NCBI GenBank assembly: GCA_003021655.1
Contig: PXRP01000035.1
Location: 32,537 to 96,536 of the forward strand
Direction: 5' to 3'
Origin: Halobacteriales archaeon QS_4_69_31
GTDB lineage: Archaea > Halobacteriota > Halobacteria > Halobacteriales > Haloarculaceae
DNA length: 64,000 nt
Made by a program: the position numbers and the translations under genes. The number at the start of each line of letters is the position of its first letter. Position 1 is the stretch's first letter. Below the pieces are notes generated by a model, which saw only the letters and a list, made by a program, of their open reading frames with translations, was not told where the DNA came from and ran no database searches. Of the stretch, positions 54,393 through 62,134 are shown in pieces.

Positions 54393-55052
54393 ATGTCCCC
54401 GAGACAGACGGAGAGCCTTCTCGACCCGCTGCTCGAATGGTATGAGATGAACGGCCGGCACGATCTCCCGTGGCGCGAGCCGGAACGGTCCGCGTTCCAA
54501 CTCCTGATCGCGGAAATCCTGCTTCAGAAAACGAGAGCGGAGGCGGTTACGGGCGCCTACGTCCCCTTGATGGCTCGATACCCGACACCGGAGGCGTTCG
54601 TATCCGCTCCGATAGACGAGATCGAAGGCCGGATTTCGTCGCTCGGGCTCTCGAAACGCGCGGCGTATATTCGGCGGTGCTCCAGGCAATTACTTGCCCG
54701 CCACGGCGGCACCGTGCCGCGGACCTGTTCGGAGTTGCTAGACCTTCACGGCGTCGGGGAGTACACCGCGCGTTCGGTATTAATCCACACCGGTCGCGAG
54801 GGAATATCGGCCGTGGACTCGGACGTCGAGCGCTTGCTCTCCCGGTTCTTCGGTTTCGATCCGGCCGATCGAGACGTCCAGAGTACAGTCGACCAACTCG
54901 CACCGCCGAAGCGGAGTAGCGATTTTCTGCACGGGATGCTCGACTTCGCGGCCGAAGTGTGCACCCCGCGCTCACCCCGGTGCAGTGATTGCCCGCTGAA
55001 ACCGGACTGCGCCAGCGCGCACGACTTCGCGGACGGCGGCGCCTCGGAGTAA
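54393..55052 (+). CDS. HhH-GPD DNA glycosylase with Fe-S cluster (MutY/Mig-like)
   Basis: A 219-residue glycosylase. LIAEILLQKTRAEAV (near 38-52) is the substrate-side helix, LHGVGEYTARSVL (118-130) the helix-hairpin-helix, and AVDSDVERLLSRFFG holds the catalytic Asp142. Cys190, 197, 200 and 206 (spacing 6-2-5) bind a 4Fe-4S cluster. It lacks the C-terminal 8-oxoG domain of full MutY, so it may instead be like the Mig T/G-mismatch glycosylase that accompanies methylation systems. The ATG at 54393 follows CACATTTTTCGG by about 30 bases. No methylase gene is in view. Confidence 0.82.
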   Translation: MSPRQTESLLDPLLEWYEMNGRHDLPWREPERSAFQLLIAEILLQKTRAEAVTGAYVPLMARYPTPEAFVSAPIDEIEGRISSLGLSKRAAYIRRCSRQLLARHGGTVPRTCSELLDLHGVGEYTARSVLIHTGREGISAVDSDVERLLSRFFGFDPADRDVQSTVDQLAPPKRSSDFLHGMLDFAAEVCTPRSPRCSDCPLKPDCASAHDFADGGASE

Positions 55053-55138
55053 GCCGGGGGTTCAGTATCCGACTCAGGAACAGTTCGGAGTCTGCAGAGC
55101 AGGTACCTTCAACACGGTCCGCGGAGAACGCCGTACCG

Positions 55139-56026
55139 ATGGGCCGGCTCGTGCACTACCACCACCCGTGCGCCGATAACTTCTCGCTGACGTTCAGCTC
55201 GGGGTCGGCCGCGGACGTCATCGAGCGGCGGCGGGAAGCCGACGGGGAGACGAAACTCGTCGGCTATCCGTTCGAAACACCGGTCTACGTTCTCTACGAG
55301 GGCACCCGAGCGAGCGAATCGGCGAGCGACATCGACTACGAGCCGGACTGGCTCGAAGACCGTCTCAGCGGGCGACCGCGTGCGACGCAGGTCACGGCGT
55401 TTCGGCTCGTCGAACTCCTCGAGGCCGCCGTCCACGCTCGCGAGGCCGAGGAGTTCCGCCTCTACAAGGACTTCGAACCCGACCAGATCCACCGGGCGCT
55501 CGAAAACGTCTCGTGGGGCGCGTCGCTCCCGATCGTCGCCGGCGAGCTGATGTCCAATCTCGTTCTCAGGCACGCGCTCCCGAACGCCAACCACCGGACC
55601 GCCATCGCGATGCTGCAGTTCTGCATCGAGAGCGCGGACCCGACGTTCGAAATGCCGAGCACCCACGTCGACGACGATACTTGGAAGGCGTGGGTCGACC
55701 CCTACATCGTCGAGTCCAAGCGGCTGATCACCGTCCGGCGGAACAACGTGCGGTTCGAGCACCTGCGACGGCTGGGGATCGACATCGTCGAACGGAAGGG
55801 CGGAATCCGAATCGAGTTAGACGACTACGAGCTGGATATGCACTGGCGGGAGGCGCTGTCGCAGTACGCCAAACGACACGAAGAGCACTGCATCAGCTTC
55901 GCACGGGAAATTTTGGAACAGGCGGATAGAACGGACCTCGTGGATCGCACGGGCCCGACCGAAGCGGAGTTCGTCGAATATCTGGAGACTGGAGTCGTCG
56001 AACGGGACTTCACGGAACTCTTCTGA
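55139..56026 (+). CDS. Fic-like protein
   Basis: A 295-residue protein. The stretch ELMSNLVLRHALPNANHRTA (near 133-153) contains H-x-L-P-N-x-N-H-R, a variant of the Fic/Doc motif H-x-F-x-x-G/N-N-x-R, after a helix as in the Fic fold. Such proteins transfer AMP or phosphate to targets and often act as toxins. The rest, with GRLVHYHHPCADNFSLTF at the start and YLETGVVERDFTELF at the end, I do not recognise. A 34-codon ORF on the opposite strand ends exactly at its stop. It is 86 bases after the glycosylase gene and may share its transcript. Confidence 0.62.
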   Translation: MGRLVHYHHPCADNFSLTFSSGSAADVIERRREADGETKLVGYPFETPVYVLYEGTRASESASDIDYEPDWLEDRLSGRPRATQVTAFRLVELLEAAVHAREAEEFRLYKDFEPDQIHRALENVSWGASLPIVAGELMSNLVLRHALPNANHRTAIAMLQFCIESADPTFEMPSTHVDDDTWKAWVDPYIVESKRLITVRRNNVRFEHLRRLGIDIVERKGGIRIELDDYELDMHWREALSQYAKRHEEHCISFAREILEQADRTDLVDRTGPTEAEFVEYLETGVVERDFTELF

Positions 56027-56131
56027 TCAGTCGCGGAGCTCCGCGACCGATCGGCCGACCTTCCGGACGTGCTCGCTCCGCTCGATATTGAGCTCTTCGG
56101 CGAGGTGGTCAACGGTCTCTTCCAAGTTCAT
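56027..56131 (-). CDS. 34-residue ORF convergent with the Fic-like gene
   Basis: MNLEETVDHLAEELNIERSE followed by HVRKVGRSVAELRD, a compact all-helical, charged peptide. CTTATAGCC on the minus strand is about 27 bases before the ATG, the leaderless spacing. Its stop directly abuts the Fic-like stop. It may be an antitoxin-like partner, but I cannot assign a family. A longer frame to 56218 crosses the TATA box. Confidence 0.45.
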   Translation of the reverse strand: MNLEETVDHLAEELNIERSEHVRKVGRSVAELRD

Positions 56132-56227
56132 ATCTGAATTACATCGGTCTGCGGCTATAAGTCTAGTGCTATGCACGCTATGCGAATCGTATCTGCTTGG
56201 GATTTCCGGATCGACCACTCTAACTGT

Positions 56228-57280
56228 TCATGCCTGCGAGTATTCGCCCATGTGCTTCTCTAGCTCCTCTCGACGCCGCCTCGACTTCTGCTCTTCCGTC
56301 CGCTGGTCGTAGTGCTTGTCGAGGACGGGCACGGACACGTCCACGCGGTCGCTCAGGAGTTCCTTCGGAACGCCGGCGTCCAGTTGCCGCATGATGGCCC
56401 ACTTCCGGAGCGGATGGGTGCTGAATCGAGACGGACAGCCGGCCGCGTTGGCGTTCTTCGCGGCGTCGCAGTCCGTGGCCTCTCGGTCGTGGGGGCAGTC
56501 GTCCGAGTAGGCGCATGGCCGGCTCATTTTGTAGCAGTCACGGCGGATCGTCGCCGTCGACGGTCGACCGCCCGAGGTGGTGAACAGCGGCCCGCGGTCG
56601 TACGTATCCGTGACGTCGGCGCGGTTGTGGTCGGCGTAATCGACGACGAAGTTCCGGAGCCGGTCGGAAATATTGACGATTCGCTCGCGGTCAGGGCCGT
56701 TTTTGAGCGGCGTGCCGTAGTCGTCAGTGCCTTCCGGGCGGTGCCGGGGGTGAATTACCTTCTCGTCGGCGTCGAAGTCGCCGGGGTCGATAGCGCGGAC
56801 GGCGCCGAGGCGGATCCCGACCTCGGCGATGAGTTCGAACTCGACGTGGCGCCGGGAGGCGTACTCGAACCGGCGGTAGTACGACCGGATGGCTCCGACC
56901 TCTTCGTCTGTCGGAACCTCGTAGTTGACCTCTTCCTCGGGCGGAATGTTTGGCAGCGGGACCCGCTCGGCCACGTCTTCGGCGACGGCGTCGATGTTCT
57001 CGCAAAAGCGGAGGAACCGCTGGAGGATAGCGAGATTTCCGTTCAGACTGATTGTCACGAGGTCGGCCTCGCTCTTGCGCCAAGTCTTGAACTGCATGAG
57101 CTGACGACCCCCGACGTCGTTCATATTCTCGATCTCCTCCTCGTCGGTCCAGTCAACAAACGTGCTCAGGGCCGACCGGTGTTTCCGCCGCGTGGCGGTC
57201 CGCAGGCCGTCCCGCCGGTGCTCGAGGTACCAGTCGAGGGCGTCCCGCGGCGCGAGCGGTTCGAGGTCGTCCTGGGCCAT
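56228..57280 (-). CDS. tyrosine site-specific recombinase / integrase
   Basis: A 350-residue intact integrase. A SAM-like N-terminal domain (DWYLEHRRDGLRTATRRKHR and onward) is followed by a catalytic domain with Arg in AEVGIRLGAVRAIDP, His-x2-Arg in FSTHPLRKWAIM and the nucleophile Tyr in VLDKHYDQRTEE. The CPHDREATDC...GCPSRF cysteine region is typical of haloarchaeal integrases. It starts 11 bases after the ribbon-helix-helix stop and is surely in the same operon. It should catalyse integration or excision of the element that brought this island. Confidence 0.9.
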   Translation of the reverse strand: MAQDDLEPLAPRDALDWYLEHRRDGLRTATRRKHRSALSTFVDWTDEEEIENMNDVGGRQLMQFKTWRKSEADLVTISLNGNLAILQRFLRFCENIDAVAEDVAERVPLPNIPPEEEVNYEVPTDEEVGAIRSYYRRFEYASRRHVEFELIAEVGIRLGAVRAIDPGDFDADEKVIHPRHRPEGTDDYGTPLKNGPDRERIVNISDRLRNFVVDYADHNRADVTDTYDRGPLFTTSGGRPSTATIRRDCYKMSRPCAYSDDCPHDREATDCDAAKNANAAGCPSRFSTHPLRKWAIMRQLDAGVPKELLSDRVDVSVPVLDKHYDQRTEEQKSRRRREELEKHMGEYSQA

Positions 57281-57291
57281 TGGTCGGGATC

Positions 57292-57546
57292 CTATAGTTC
57301 TCTGTCGCCGACTCCGTCGTACTCTGTTTCCGGCGGCAGGACGCCGGCTTTCACGAGCGGGTCGCTCGCGGGCTCGCCGGTCCGGAGCGCCGGTACGTCG
57401 TCCGGGTTCGTCTCGAGGTAGTAGCGAAGCGCCCGCCCGACGAGGTCAGACCTGGAAAGGCCAGTCTGGCGGACCGCTTCTCGGACCCGGCCCGCCTCCT
57501 CGACAGGGAGCCGGGTCGCGAACGCTTCCGTTTCGCCCCATGCCAT
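57292..57546 (-). CDS. ribbon-helix-helix DNA-binding protein
   Basis: An 84-residue protein whose first half is the RHH pattern: a short strand (EAFATRLPVEEAG), then helices VREAVRQTG and SRSDLVGRALRYYLE. A polar tail follows. It precedes the integrase by 11 bases and is probably its regulator. The TATA box CTTATACCC is about 27 bases before the ATG on the minus strand, and a 9-base inverted repeat (57587-57642) lies just upstream as a possible operator. Confidence 0.75.
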   Translation of the reverse strand: MAWGETEAFATRLPVEEAGRVREAVRQTGLSRSDLVGRALRYYLETNPDDVPALRTGEPASDPLVKAGVLPPETEYDGVGDREL

Positions 57547-57586
57547 CGAATCCGCCGAGAGTAGCCGGGTATAAGTAGGTTAGTGA

Positions 57587-57642
57587 GAATTGGCGGTTGG
57601 CAAGGTAATACTCCGAAGTTTCCGAAATGGGTTCGCCAATTC
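57587..57642. promoter_or_regulatory. 9-base inverted repeat GAATTGGCG / CGCCAATTC
   Basis: Arms at 57587-57595 and 57634-57642 are exact complements, 38 bases apart, starting about 10 bases behind the TATA box of the ribbon-helix-helix gene. It may be an autoregulation site or an integrase arm site. Confidence 0.45.
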
Positions 57643-57786
57643 GTCAATTTATACTGCCTTGATGGTACCGAATCCAAAAGTTCTGCAAGGGCATTCGTGT
57701 TTGATTTGACTACGCGGTCGCCGATCGCGGTGACCAATTGATCATGGCAATCAAGGTCAAGCAAGGTGGAAAGTTGGTGAAATCAG

Positions 57787-57805
57787 CCCCATCCCCACCC
57801 ACCCC
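57787..57805 (-). other. compact G-quadruplex motif
   Basis: The minus strand reads GGGGTGGGTGGGGATGGGG, four G-runs with loops of one or two bases, in the gene-free stretch 57547-58164. Besides this motif and the two GTAAC repeats, no gene is seen in that stretch. Confidence 0.5.
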
Positions 57806-58024
57806 TAACTAGTACCTGTCATAAATCCCGTTCTGAGGAGGGAATCCGGAGCGAGAGATTCTCGCGCGCGGTGACGGACTGGTGAGTATTGGTTTGAATT
57901 CACGAAACGACGGAATTGGACCAAACGTTGGCCCTGTAATTGGCAAAATCTGGACTCAGGGGCGTCTCATGGTGGTGCACCGTCTATTGGCCGCGAAAAC
58001 ATGGCGGCTCCGGCGAGAATCGGT

Positions 58025-58111
58025 GTAACAACTCGTTACGTTCGGAATTCATCTTCGGATAGCCTTGAAATGGGATTTCCCGATACTTTTCATGTAACAG
58101 TCTGTTACATG
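58025..58111. promoter_or_regulatory. two GTAAC-N5-GTTAC inverted repeats
   Basis: GTAAC-AACTC-GTTAC lies at 58025-58039 and GTAAC-AGTCT-GTTAC at 58094-58108. The second is part of a perfect palindrome with arms CATGTAACAG and CTGTTACATG around one T. The two centres are 69 bases apart, upstream of the DUF429 pseudogene. They look like operators for a dimeric regulator. Confidence 0.55.
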
Positions 58112-58164
58112 CGATTTTCTGTGGATACAGGAAGTTGATCTGCGCTTGGGCCCTGACTCTGCTC

Positions 58165-58500
58165 ATGAAAAATCCCGGTGTCGACGGCTATCTTGATGGT
58201 TAGCTCGCAGTGAAGTACTCAGGTGAGATATTCCATAGCACCGGCCAATACGATGACATCGAGGATCTGTGGGAGGGCCACCAACGCGGAGATGATCCTA
58301 ATCGATGTCCCGATTGGCCTCCGAGAAGAGGATAATACACCCCAGGCTTGCGATAGAGAGGCCAAAGAGCAACTCGGGCCGCTACGCAGCAGCGTATTCC
58401 CGACCTGGGTCCGCGGAGTTCTGGAAGCGGAGAGCTACGAAGACGCGAGAGAAGCAAGAAGTTCTGACGGCCAGAGTCGTGGCTCACCTCGCTTATCCTA
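58165..58500 (+). pseudogene. DUF429 (RNase H-like) pseudogene cut by a CRISPR repeat
   Basis: From ATG 58165: KNPGVDGYLDG, TAG stop at 58201, then LAVKYSGEIFHSTGQYDDIE with DLWEGHQ in the same frame. After a shift near 58283 it reads NAEMILIDVPIGLREED, ACDREAKEQLGPLRSSVFP and VLEAESYEDARE; after another shift near 58445, VLTARVVAHLAY. The parts follow the DUF429 order (VDGxxxGWLAV, IDVPIGL, RxxDxxAR, SSVF). A Trp codon has become TAG and two frames have slipped. The 3' half is absent: the orphan CRISPR repeat starts at 58501. Confidence 0.7.
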
Positions 58501-58537
58501 CTTTCAATCCCGTGCTGGGTTTTCTCCCCGTCGCGAC
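58501..58537 (-). CRISPR. orphan CRISPR repeat
   Basis: A 37-base copy of the array repeat, identical except for the first base on the plus strand (C instead of G), lies 430 bases left of the array. In the direction of transcription it is the very last repeat. Confidence 0.9.
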
Positions 58538-58564
58538 GAAACCTTCTAAAACGCTGCCGGCTGA

Positions 58565-58795
58565 CTACTCGCCGGTCTGCCACTCGGTCAGGAGGTTTTC
58601 TTTTCCTTCGACCGCCTCGGCGTCCTCGATGGGGTCGATACCGTCGTTGATTTCTGCGACCCGCTCTTCATACTCATATGGATCGTACTCTTCGCCGCGC
58701 TCCGCGGCCATCTTGGCCTGTTCGTGATGGAGTTTAGGCGAGAGAGACAGGTCGTTCCTGTCGAAATGGTCCGCGCTTGGTGGCTCTATAGCCAT
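58565..58795 (-). CDS. 76-residue ORF inside the distal CRISPR interval
   Basis: MAIEPPSADHFDRNDLSLSP, then helical KLHHEQAKMAAERGEEYDPY and an acidic tail ending LLTEWQTGE. Highly charged, no membrane part, family unknown. Its ATG overlaps the stop of the upstream ORF (ATGGCTATAG), showing that the two are a real translational unit. It ends 27 bases before the orphan repeat. The pair could be a toxin-antitoxin or other cargo, but no family supports this. Confidence 0.6.
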   Translation of the reverse strand: MAIEPPSADHFDRNDLSLSPKLHHEQAKMAAERGEEYDPYEYEERVAEINDGIDPIEDAEAVEGKENLLTEWQTGE

Positions 58796-58974
58796 TTTTC
58801 AAACCTCCGTATAAATACATCTGCATTCTTACGTATAAAGTCGTCGGCGGCGCCCATTGCTTCCTCCGAGGGTTCAGGTGACCACTTGTTGATTTTCCTG
58901 ATCTGCCCGTGCTCCGGATGGTAAATGTCGACATGTATGCCGTCGCGCTCAACGTTCTGATATGCGGGTTTCAA
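58786..58974 (-). CDS. ORF running out of a CRISPR repeat (5' end replaced)
   Basis: The frame reads AYQNVERDGIHVDIYHPEHG, QIRKINKWSPEPSEEAMGAA and DDFIRKNADVFIRRFEKWL and has no ATG at its start. The first start-like codon is a TTG within the repeat handle. The frame stays open back through the repeat (58968-59004) and the unusually long 57-base interval (59005-59061), which reads VYNLIRAATVHNYDRRD in phase. I read this as a gene whose 5' part was interrupted by repeats. Family unknown; it overlaps the next ORF by ten bases. Confidence 0.5.
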   Translation of the reverse strand: MKPAYQNVERDGIHVDIYHPEHGQIRKINKWSPEPSEEAMGAADDFIRKNADVFIRRFEKWL

Positions 58975-61239
58975 TCCCGTGCTGGGTTTTCTCCCCGTCG
59001 CGACGTCACGGCGGTCGTAGTTGTGGACCGTCGCTGCACGGATGAGATTGTAGACCTGCCCGTTTCAATCCCGTGCTGGGTTTTCTCCCCGTCGCGACGG
59101 CCCACATCTCCTCGCCATCGTCGACAAAGTGGCGTTTCAATCCCGTGCTGGGTTTTCTCCCCGTCGCGACGGCCGAGTCGGCCGCGGATTTTGCGATGGT
59201 ACTGCTGCTCCGTTTCAATCCCGTGCTGGGTTTTCTGCCCGTCGCGACACTACCATGTCAGCATTGTATTCCTTGGCTAGGTCCAGTTTCAATCCCGTGC
59301 TGGGTTTTCTCCCCGTCGCGACGACTGCTTCTGAATATCGTCAATCGGCCCGATAGAGTTTCAATCCCGTGCTGGGTTTTCTCCCCGTCGCGACGCCCTC
59401 GAACTCCGAGCCAGGAGAGAACTCGTTGTGCATGTTTCAATCCCGTGCTGGGTTTTCTCCCCGTCGCGACAGAGCCGGTTTAGCGAGGTCCTCCGCGGAG
59501 ACGCGTTTCAATCCCGTGCTGGGTTTTCTCCCCGTCGCGACGGTCCCGGCGATGATCTGCGCGAACTGCGGGCGGGGGTTTCAATCCCGTGCTGGGTTTT
59601 CTCCCCGTCGCGACACCCGTCGCGCTCGGCAAGCGACAGCGTCTTCTTTTTGTTTCAATCCCGTGCTGGGTTTTCTCCCCGTCGCAACAGCTGCTCGTCG
59701 ACGAGTCGTACGACGTCGTCGCGATGTTTCAATCCCGTGCTGGGTTTTCTCCCCGTCGCGACGAGGATGTGACCGGCCTTCTCGCGGTCGCGGTCGGCGT
59801 CGTTTCAATCCCGTGCTGGGTTTTCTCCCCGTCGCGACTCCATCGCGGCGTTCACTGCCGTCCGACATCCTACCGCTGTTTCAATCCCGTGCTGGGTTTT
59901 CTCCCCGTCGCGACCGTACATCGACGGCGAGATTGAAATTCGGTCGCCGCGGTTTCAATCCCGTGCTGGGTTTTCTCCCCGTCGCGACGAGGATACGCTG
60001 ACCGACGAGACTGGCGCGACGGTCTGTTTCAATCCCGTGCTGGGTTTTCTCCCCGTCGCGACCTTACGACGAGGAGGAGGCTGAGGTGATGCGCGAGAAG
60101 TTTCAATCCCGTGCTGGGTTTTCTCCCCGTCGCGACGTGGTCAGATACAACCATGGCATACCGAGAAGATCGTTTCAATCCCGTGCTGGGTTTTCTCCCC
60201 GTCGCGACGAGGACTTCAAGAAGCCGACCGACCTGTGGGGTCGTGTTTCAATCCCGTGCTGGGTTTTCTCCCCGTCGCGACATTCTCGGACGGTGGGGCA
60301 AGTCGACATTTAGGCGTGTTTCAATCCCGTGCTGGGTTTTCTCCCCGTCGCGACGCGATAGCCGACAGGTCCGAGTGATTTATCCCCGCTACGTTTCAAT
60401 CCCGTGCTGGGTTTTCTCCCCGTCGCGACGTCGAGTAATGGTAGACTTTCCAGACCCAGAGGACAGGTTTCAATCCCGTGCTGGGTTTTCTCCCCGTCGC
60501 GACTCTCGATGGAGTCGAGCGCCTGCGAGAAGATGCCCAGGTTTCAATCCCGTGCTGGGTTTTCTCCCCGTCGCGACGGCTGCGGGCCGCTCGTGGTCGC
60601 GCCGGGGTCGCCCTGTTTCAATCCCGTGCTGGGTTTTCTCCCCGTCGCGACGACAAGACATGGCAGCTCGGCCCGGACAAACAACCCGCGTTTCAATCCC
60701 GTGCTGGGTTTTCTCCCCGTCGCGACGACGTCGAACTACGACGATGTGCTTGACAGCGTGGATGTTTCAATCCCGTGCTGGGTTTTCTCCCCGTCGCGAC
60801 GGGATGTAGTACAGCCCGCCTCGGTCACCCTTGATGTTTCAATCCCGTGCTGGGTTTTCTCCCCGTCGCGACCGACCAACTTCACGTCCCGGAAGGACCT
60901 CGTCAAGCGGTTTCAATCCCGTGCTGGGTTTTCTCCCCGTCGCGACCGGCCTCTCCGGCCTTCACGACACCCGTTCGGTGGAGTTTCAATCCCGTGCTGG
61001 GTTTTCTCCCCGTCGCGACCGCTCGGAGCCGAAGGGTGCGGAGATTGCCATTTAGGGTTTCAATCCCGTGCTGGGTTTTCTCCCCGTCGCGACGGTGCAG
61101 GGTGCCCCGGTCCCCGACTGGAAGGCGCTGGTTTCAATCCCGTGCTGGGTTTTCTCCCCGTCGCGACCAGAGAGTCGGTCGTGAGGTCGCCGTCGGGGCC
61201 AAGTTTCAATCCCGTGCTGGGTTTTCTCCCCGTCGCGAC
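58968..61239 (-). CRISPR. CRISPR array, 31 repeats of 37 bp, type I-D associated
   Basis: On the plus strand the repeat begins GTTTCAATCCCGTGCTGGGT and ends TTTCTCCCCGTCGCGAC. Read on the minus strand it ends in ATTGAAAC, the usual 8-base crRNA handle, so the array is transcribed leftward from the cas side. Repeat starts run from 58968 and 59062 to 61203. Spacers are 34-41 bases, except the last (59005-59061), which is 57. Variant repeats are at 59212 (one C to G) and 59652 (one G to A). A CCC-AGCAC-GGG hairpin precedes the handle for Cas6. Confidence 0.97.
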
Positions 61240-61349
61240 AGGGGGTGAATCTTCGGCTACAGGGCCTATAGTTGTTTCTCACACAGCGAGAGATCAGTCT
61301 TCGTTCGTCAACTGGGGCTGTACACAGGATTCAAAAAGGTCGATGAAAG
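61240..61349 (-). promoter_or_regulatory. CRISPR leader and promoter
   Basis: The 110 bases between the csa3 stop and the first transcribed repeat. CAACTATAGG on the minus strand (about 61264-61273) would place the start of transcription within a few bases of the first repeat at 61239. This agrees with the direction deduced from the repeat handle. Confidence 0.7.
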
Positions 61350-62000
61350 TCACACTTCTCGTTGTCGGAGAAGGAGATGACCAGCAGTCGTTGCCCTCGC
61401 GAATTTTGTCTTGCCGGCTGTCTGCGTATCGACCAACCCCGCCTCGGCTAACTCCTGAACGTGCCGGGTCACCGTACTCTTCGACGCTTCGCTACGCGCG
61501 GTGATGTCCGAAATTGATATTTCTTCGTCGTGGTCTGATATCGTCGCGAGCGTCGGCCAGACCCTCTCCGAGACGTCCGCAGTTAGGTTCGGGACTCGCC
61601 ACTCCCGAACTTGTTGCTCGATATCGGTATACTGCAATGCCATGTCGACTAATTGCGCGTGAGCGACAGTCGCGAGAGTAAGCGGAAGGAAAATTTCGCG
61701 TGCTCCACCCCCGAAGTTCACGATGAGTTCCCCTTCCGCGGCGCGAAGGACATCACTGCATTGGAGAACCGCCGTTTCGAACTCAGAGTGGTCGACTCGC
61801 TCGATCACGACCGACGCACCCGGCGCGATCTCGTCGACCATGTCTTCCACGTGAGCGACCGCGTCGCTTCCGCGACCTTCGTCCGCCTCGGTCGCCGGCC
61901 GGAGCAACACCACGACGTCCCCCTCGTTCAGATCGTGCCGGAGTACCGGCCGCGTAACCCGCGTCTCGTGAAATCCCAGCGTCGACACGTAGGTTCGCAT
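61350..62000 (-). CDS. csa3: Csa3-like CARF-wHTH transcription regulator
   Basis: A 216-residue protein. The N-terminal half has the CARF-like Rossmann pattern: MRTYVSTLGFHETRVTRPVL, DVVVLLRPATEAD, ASVVIERVD, GELIVNFGGGAREIFLPL. The C-terminal part is a winged helix (SISDITARSEASKSTVTRHV, ELAEAGLVDTQTAGK). Csa3 proteins sense cyclic nucleotides or other ligands and regulate cas genes and adaptation. It is divergent from cas6 and directly upstream of the leader on the same strand as the array. I chose ATG 62000; an upstream TTG at 62027 is also in frame. Confidence 0.83.
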   Translation of the reverse strand: MRTYVSTLGFHETRVTRPVLRHDLNEGDVVVLLRPATEADEGRGSDAVAHVEDMVDEIAPGASVVIERVDHSEFETAVLQCSDVLRAAEGELIVNFGGGAREIFLPLTLATVAHAQLVDMALQYTDIEQQVREWRVPNLTADVSERVWPTLATISDHDEEISISDITARSEASKSTVTRHVQELAEAGLVDTQTAGKTKFARATTAGHLLLRQREV

Positions 62001-62134
62001 CGTGGACCCATCGAAGCGCACCTGCAAAGACGTGTCGTTGCACTACATCGCAATAATCTCTCCACTGACCCGTCATATCGCAATCACCTCAATATCCCAA
62101 TACTTTATGTGCGAGGGTTCTGAATGGGGAATCG
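62001..62134. promoter_or_regulatory. csa3-cas6 divergent promoter with ATCGCAAT direct repeats
   Basis: ATCGCAAT occurs at 62047-62054 and 62077-62084, exactly 30 bases apart (three helical turns), and a related ATCCCAAT at 62094-62101. CTTTATGTG (about 62103-62111) is the TATA box of cas6. The repeats are candidate Csa3 sites. Confidence 0.5.

Noticed and set aside
56027..56218. A 63-codon version of the ORF facing the Fic-like gene
   Set aside because: Its first half lies on and before a good TATA box; the 34-codon start at 56131 fits the promoter.
57984..58166. A 60-codon minus-strand frame in the gene-free stretch before the DUF429 remnant
   Set aside because: No promoter, no family, and it overlaps the palindromic operators.
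58968..61239. Self-targeting spacers against genes of this window
   Set aside because: Superficial similarities (for example 60504-60540 to the SMC-like gene near 28528) do not extend beyond short codon-like strings.
59369..61504. Long plus-strand frames across the CRISPR array with repeated FNPVLGFLPVAT or QSRAGFSPRRD
   Set aside because: These are translations of the 37-base repeat itself, not proteins.
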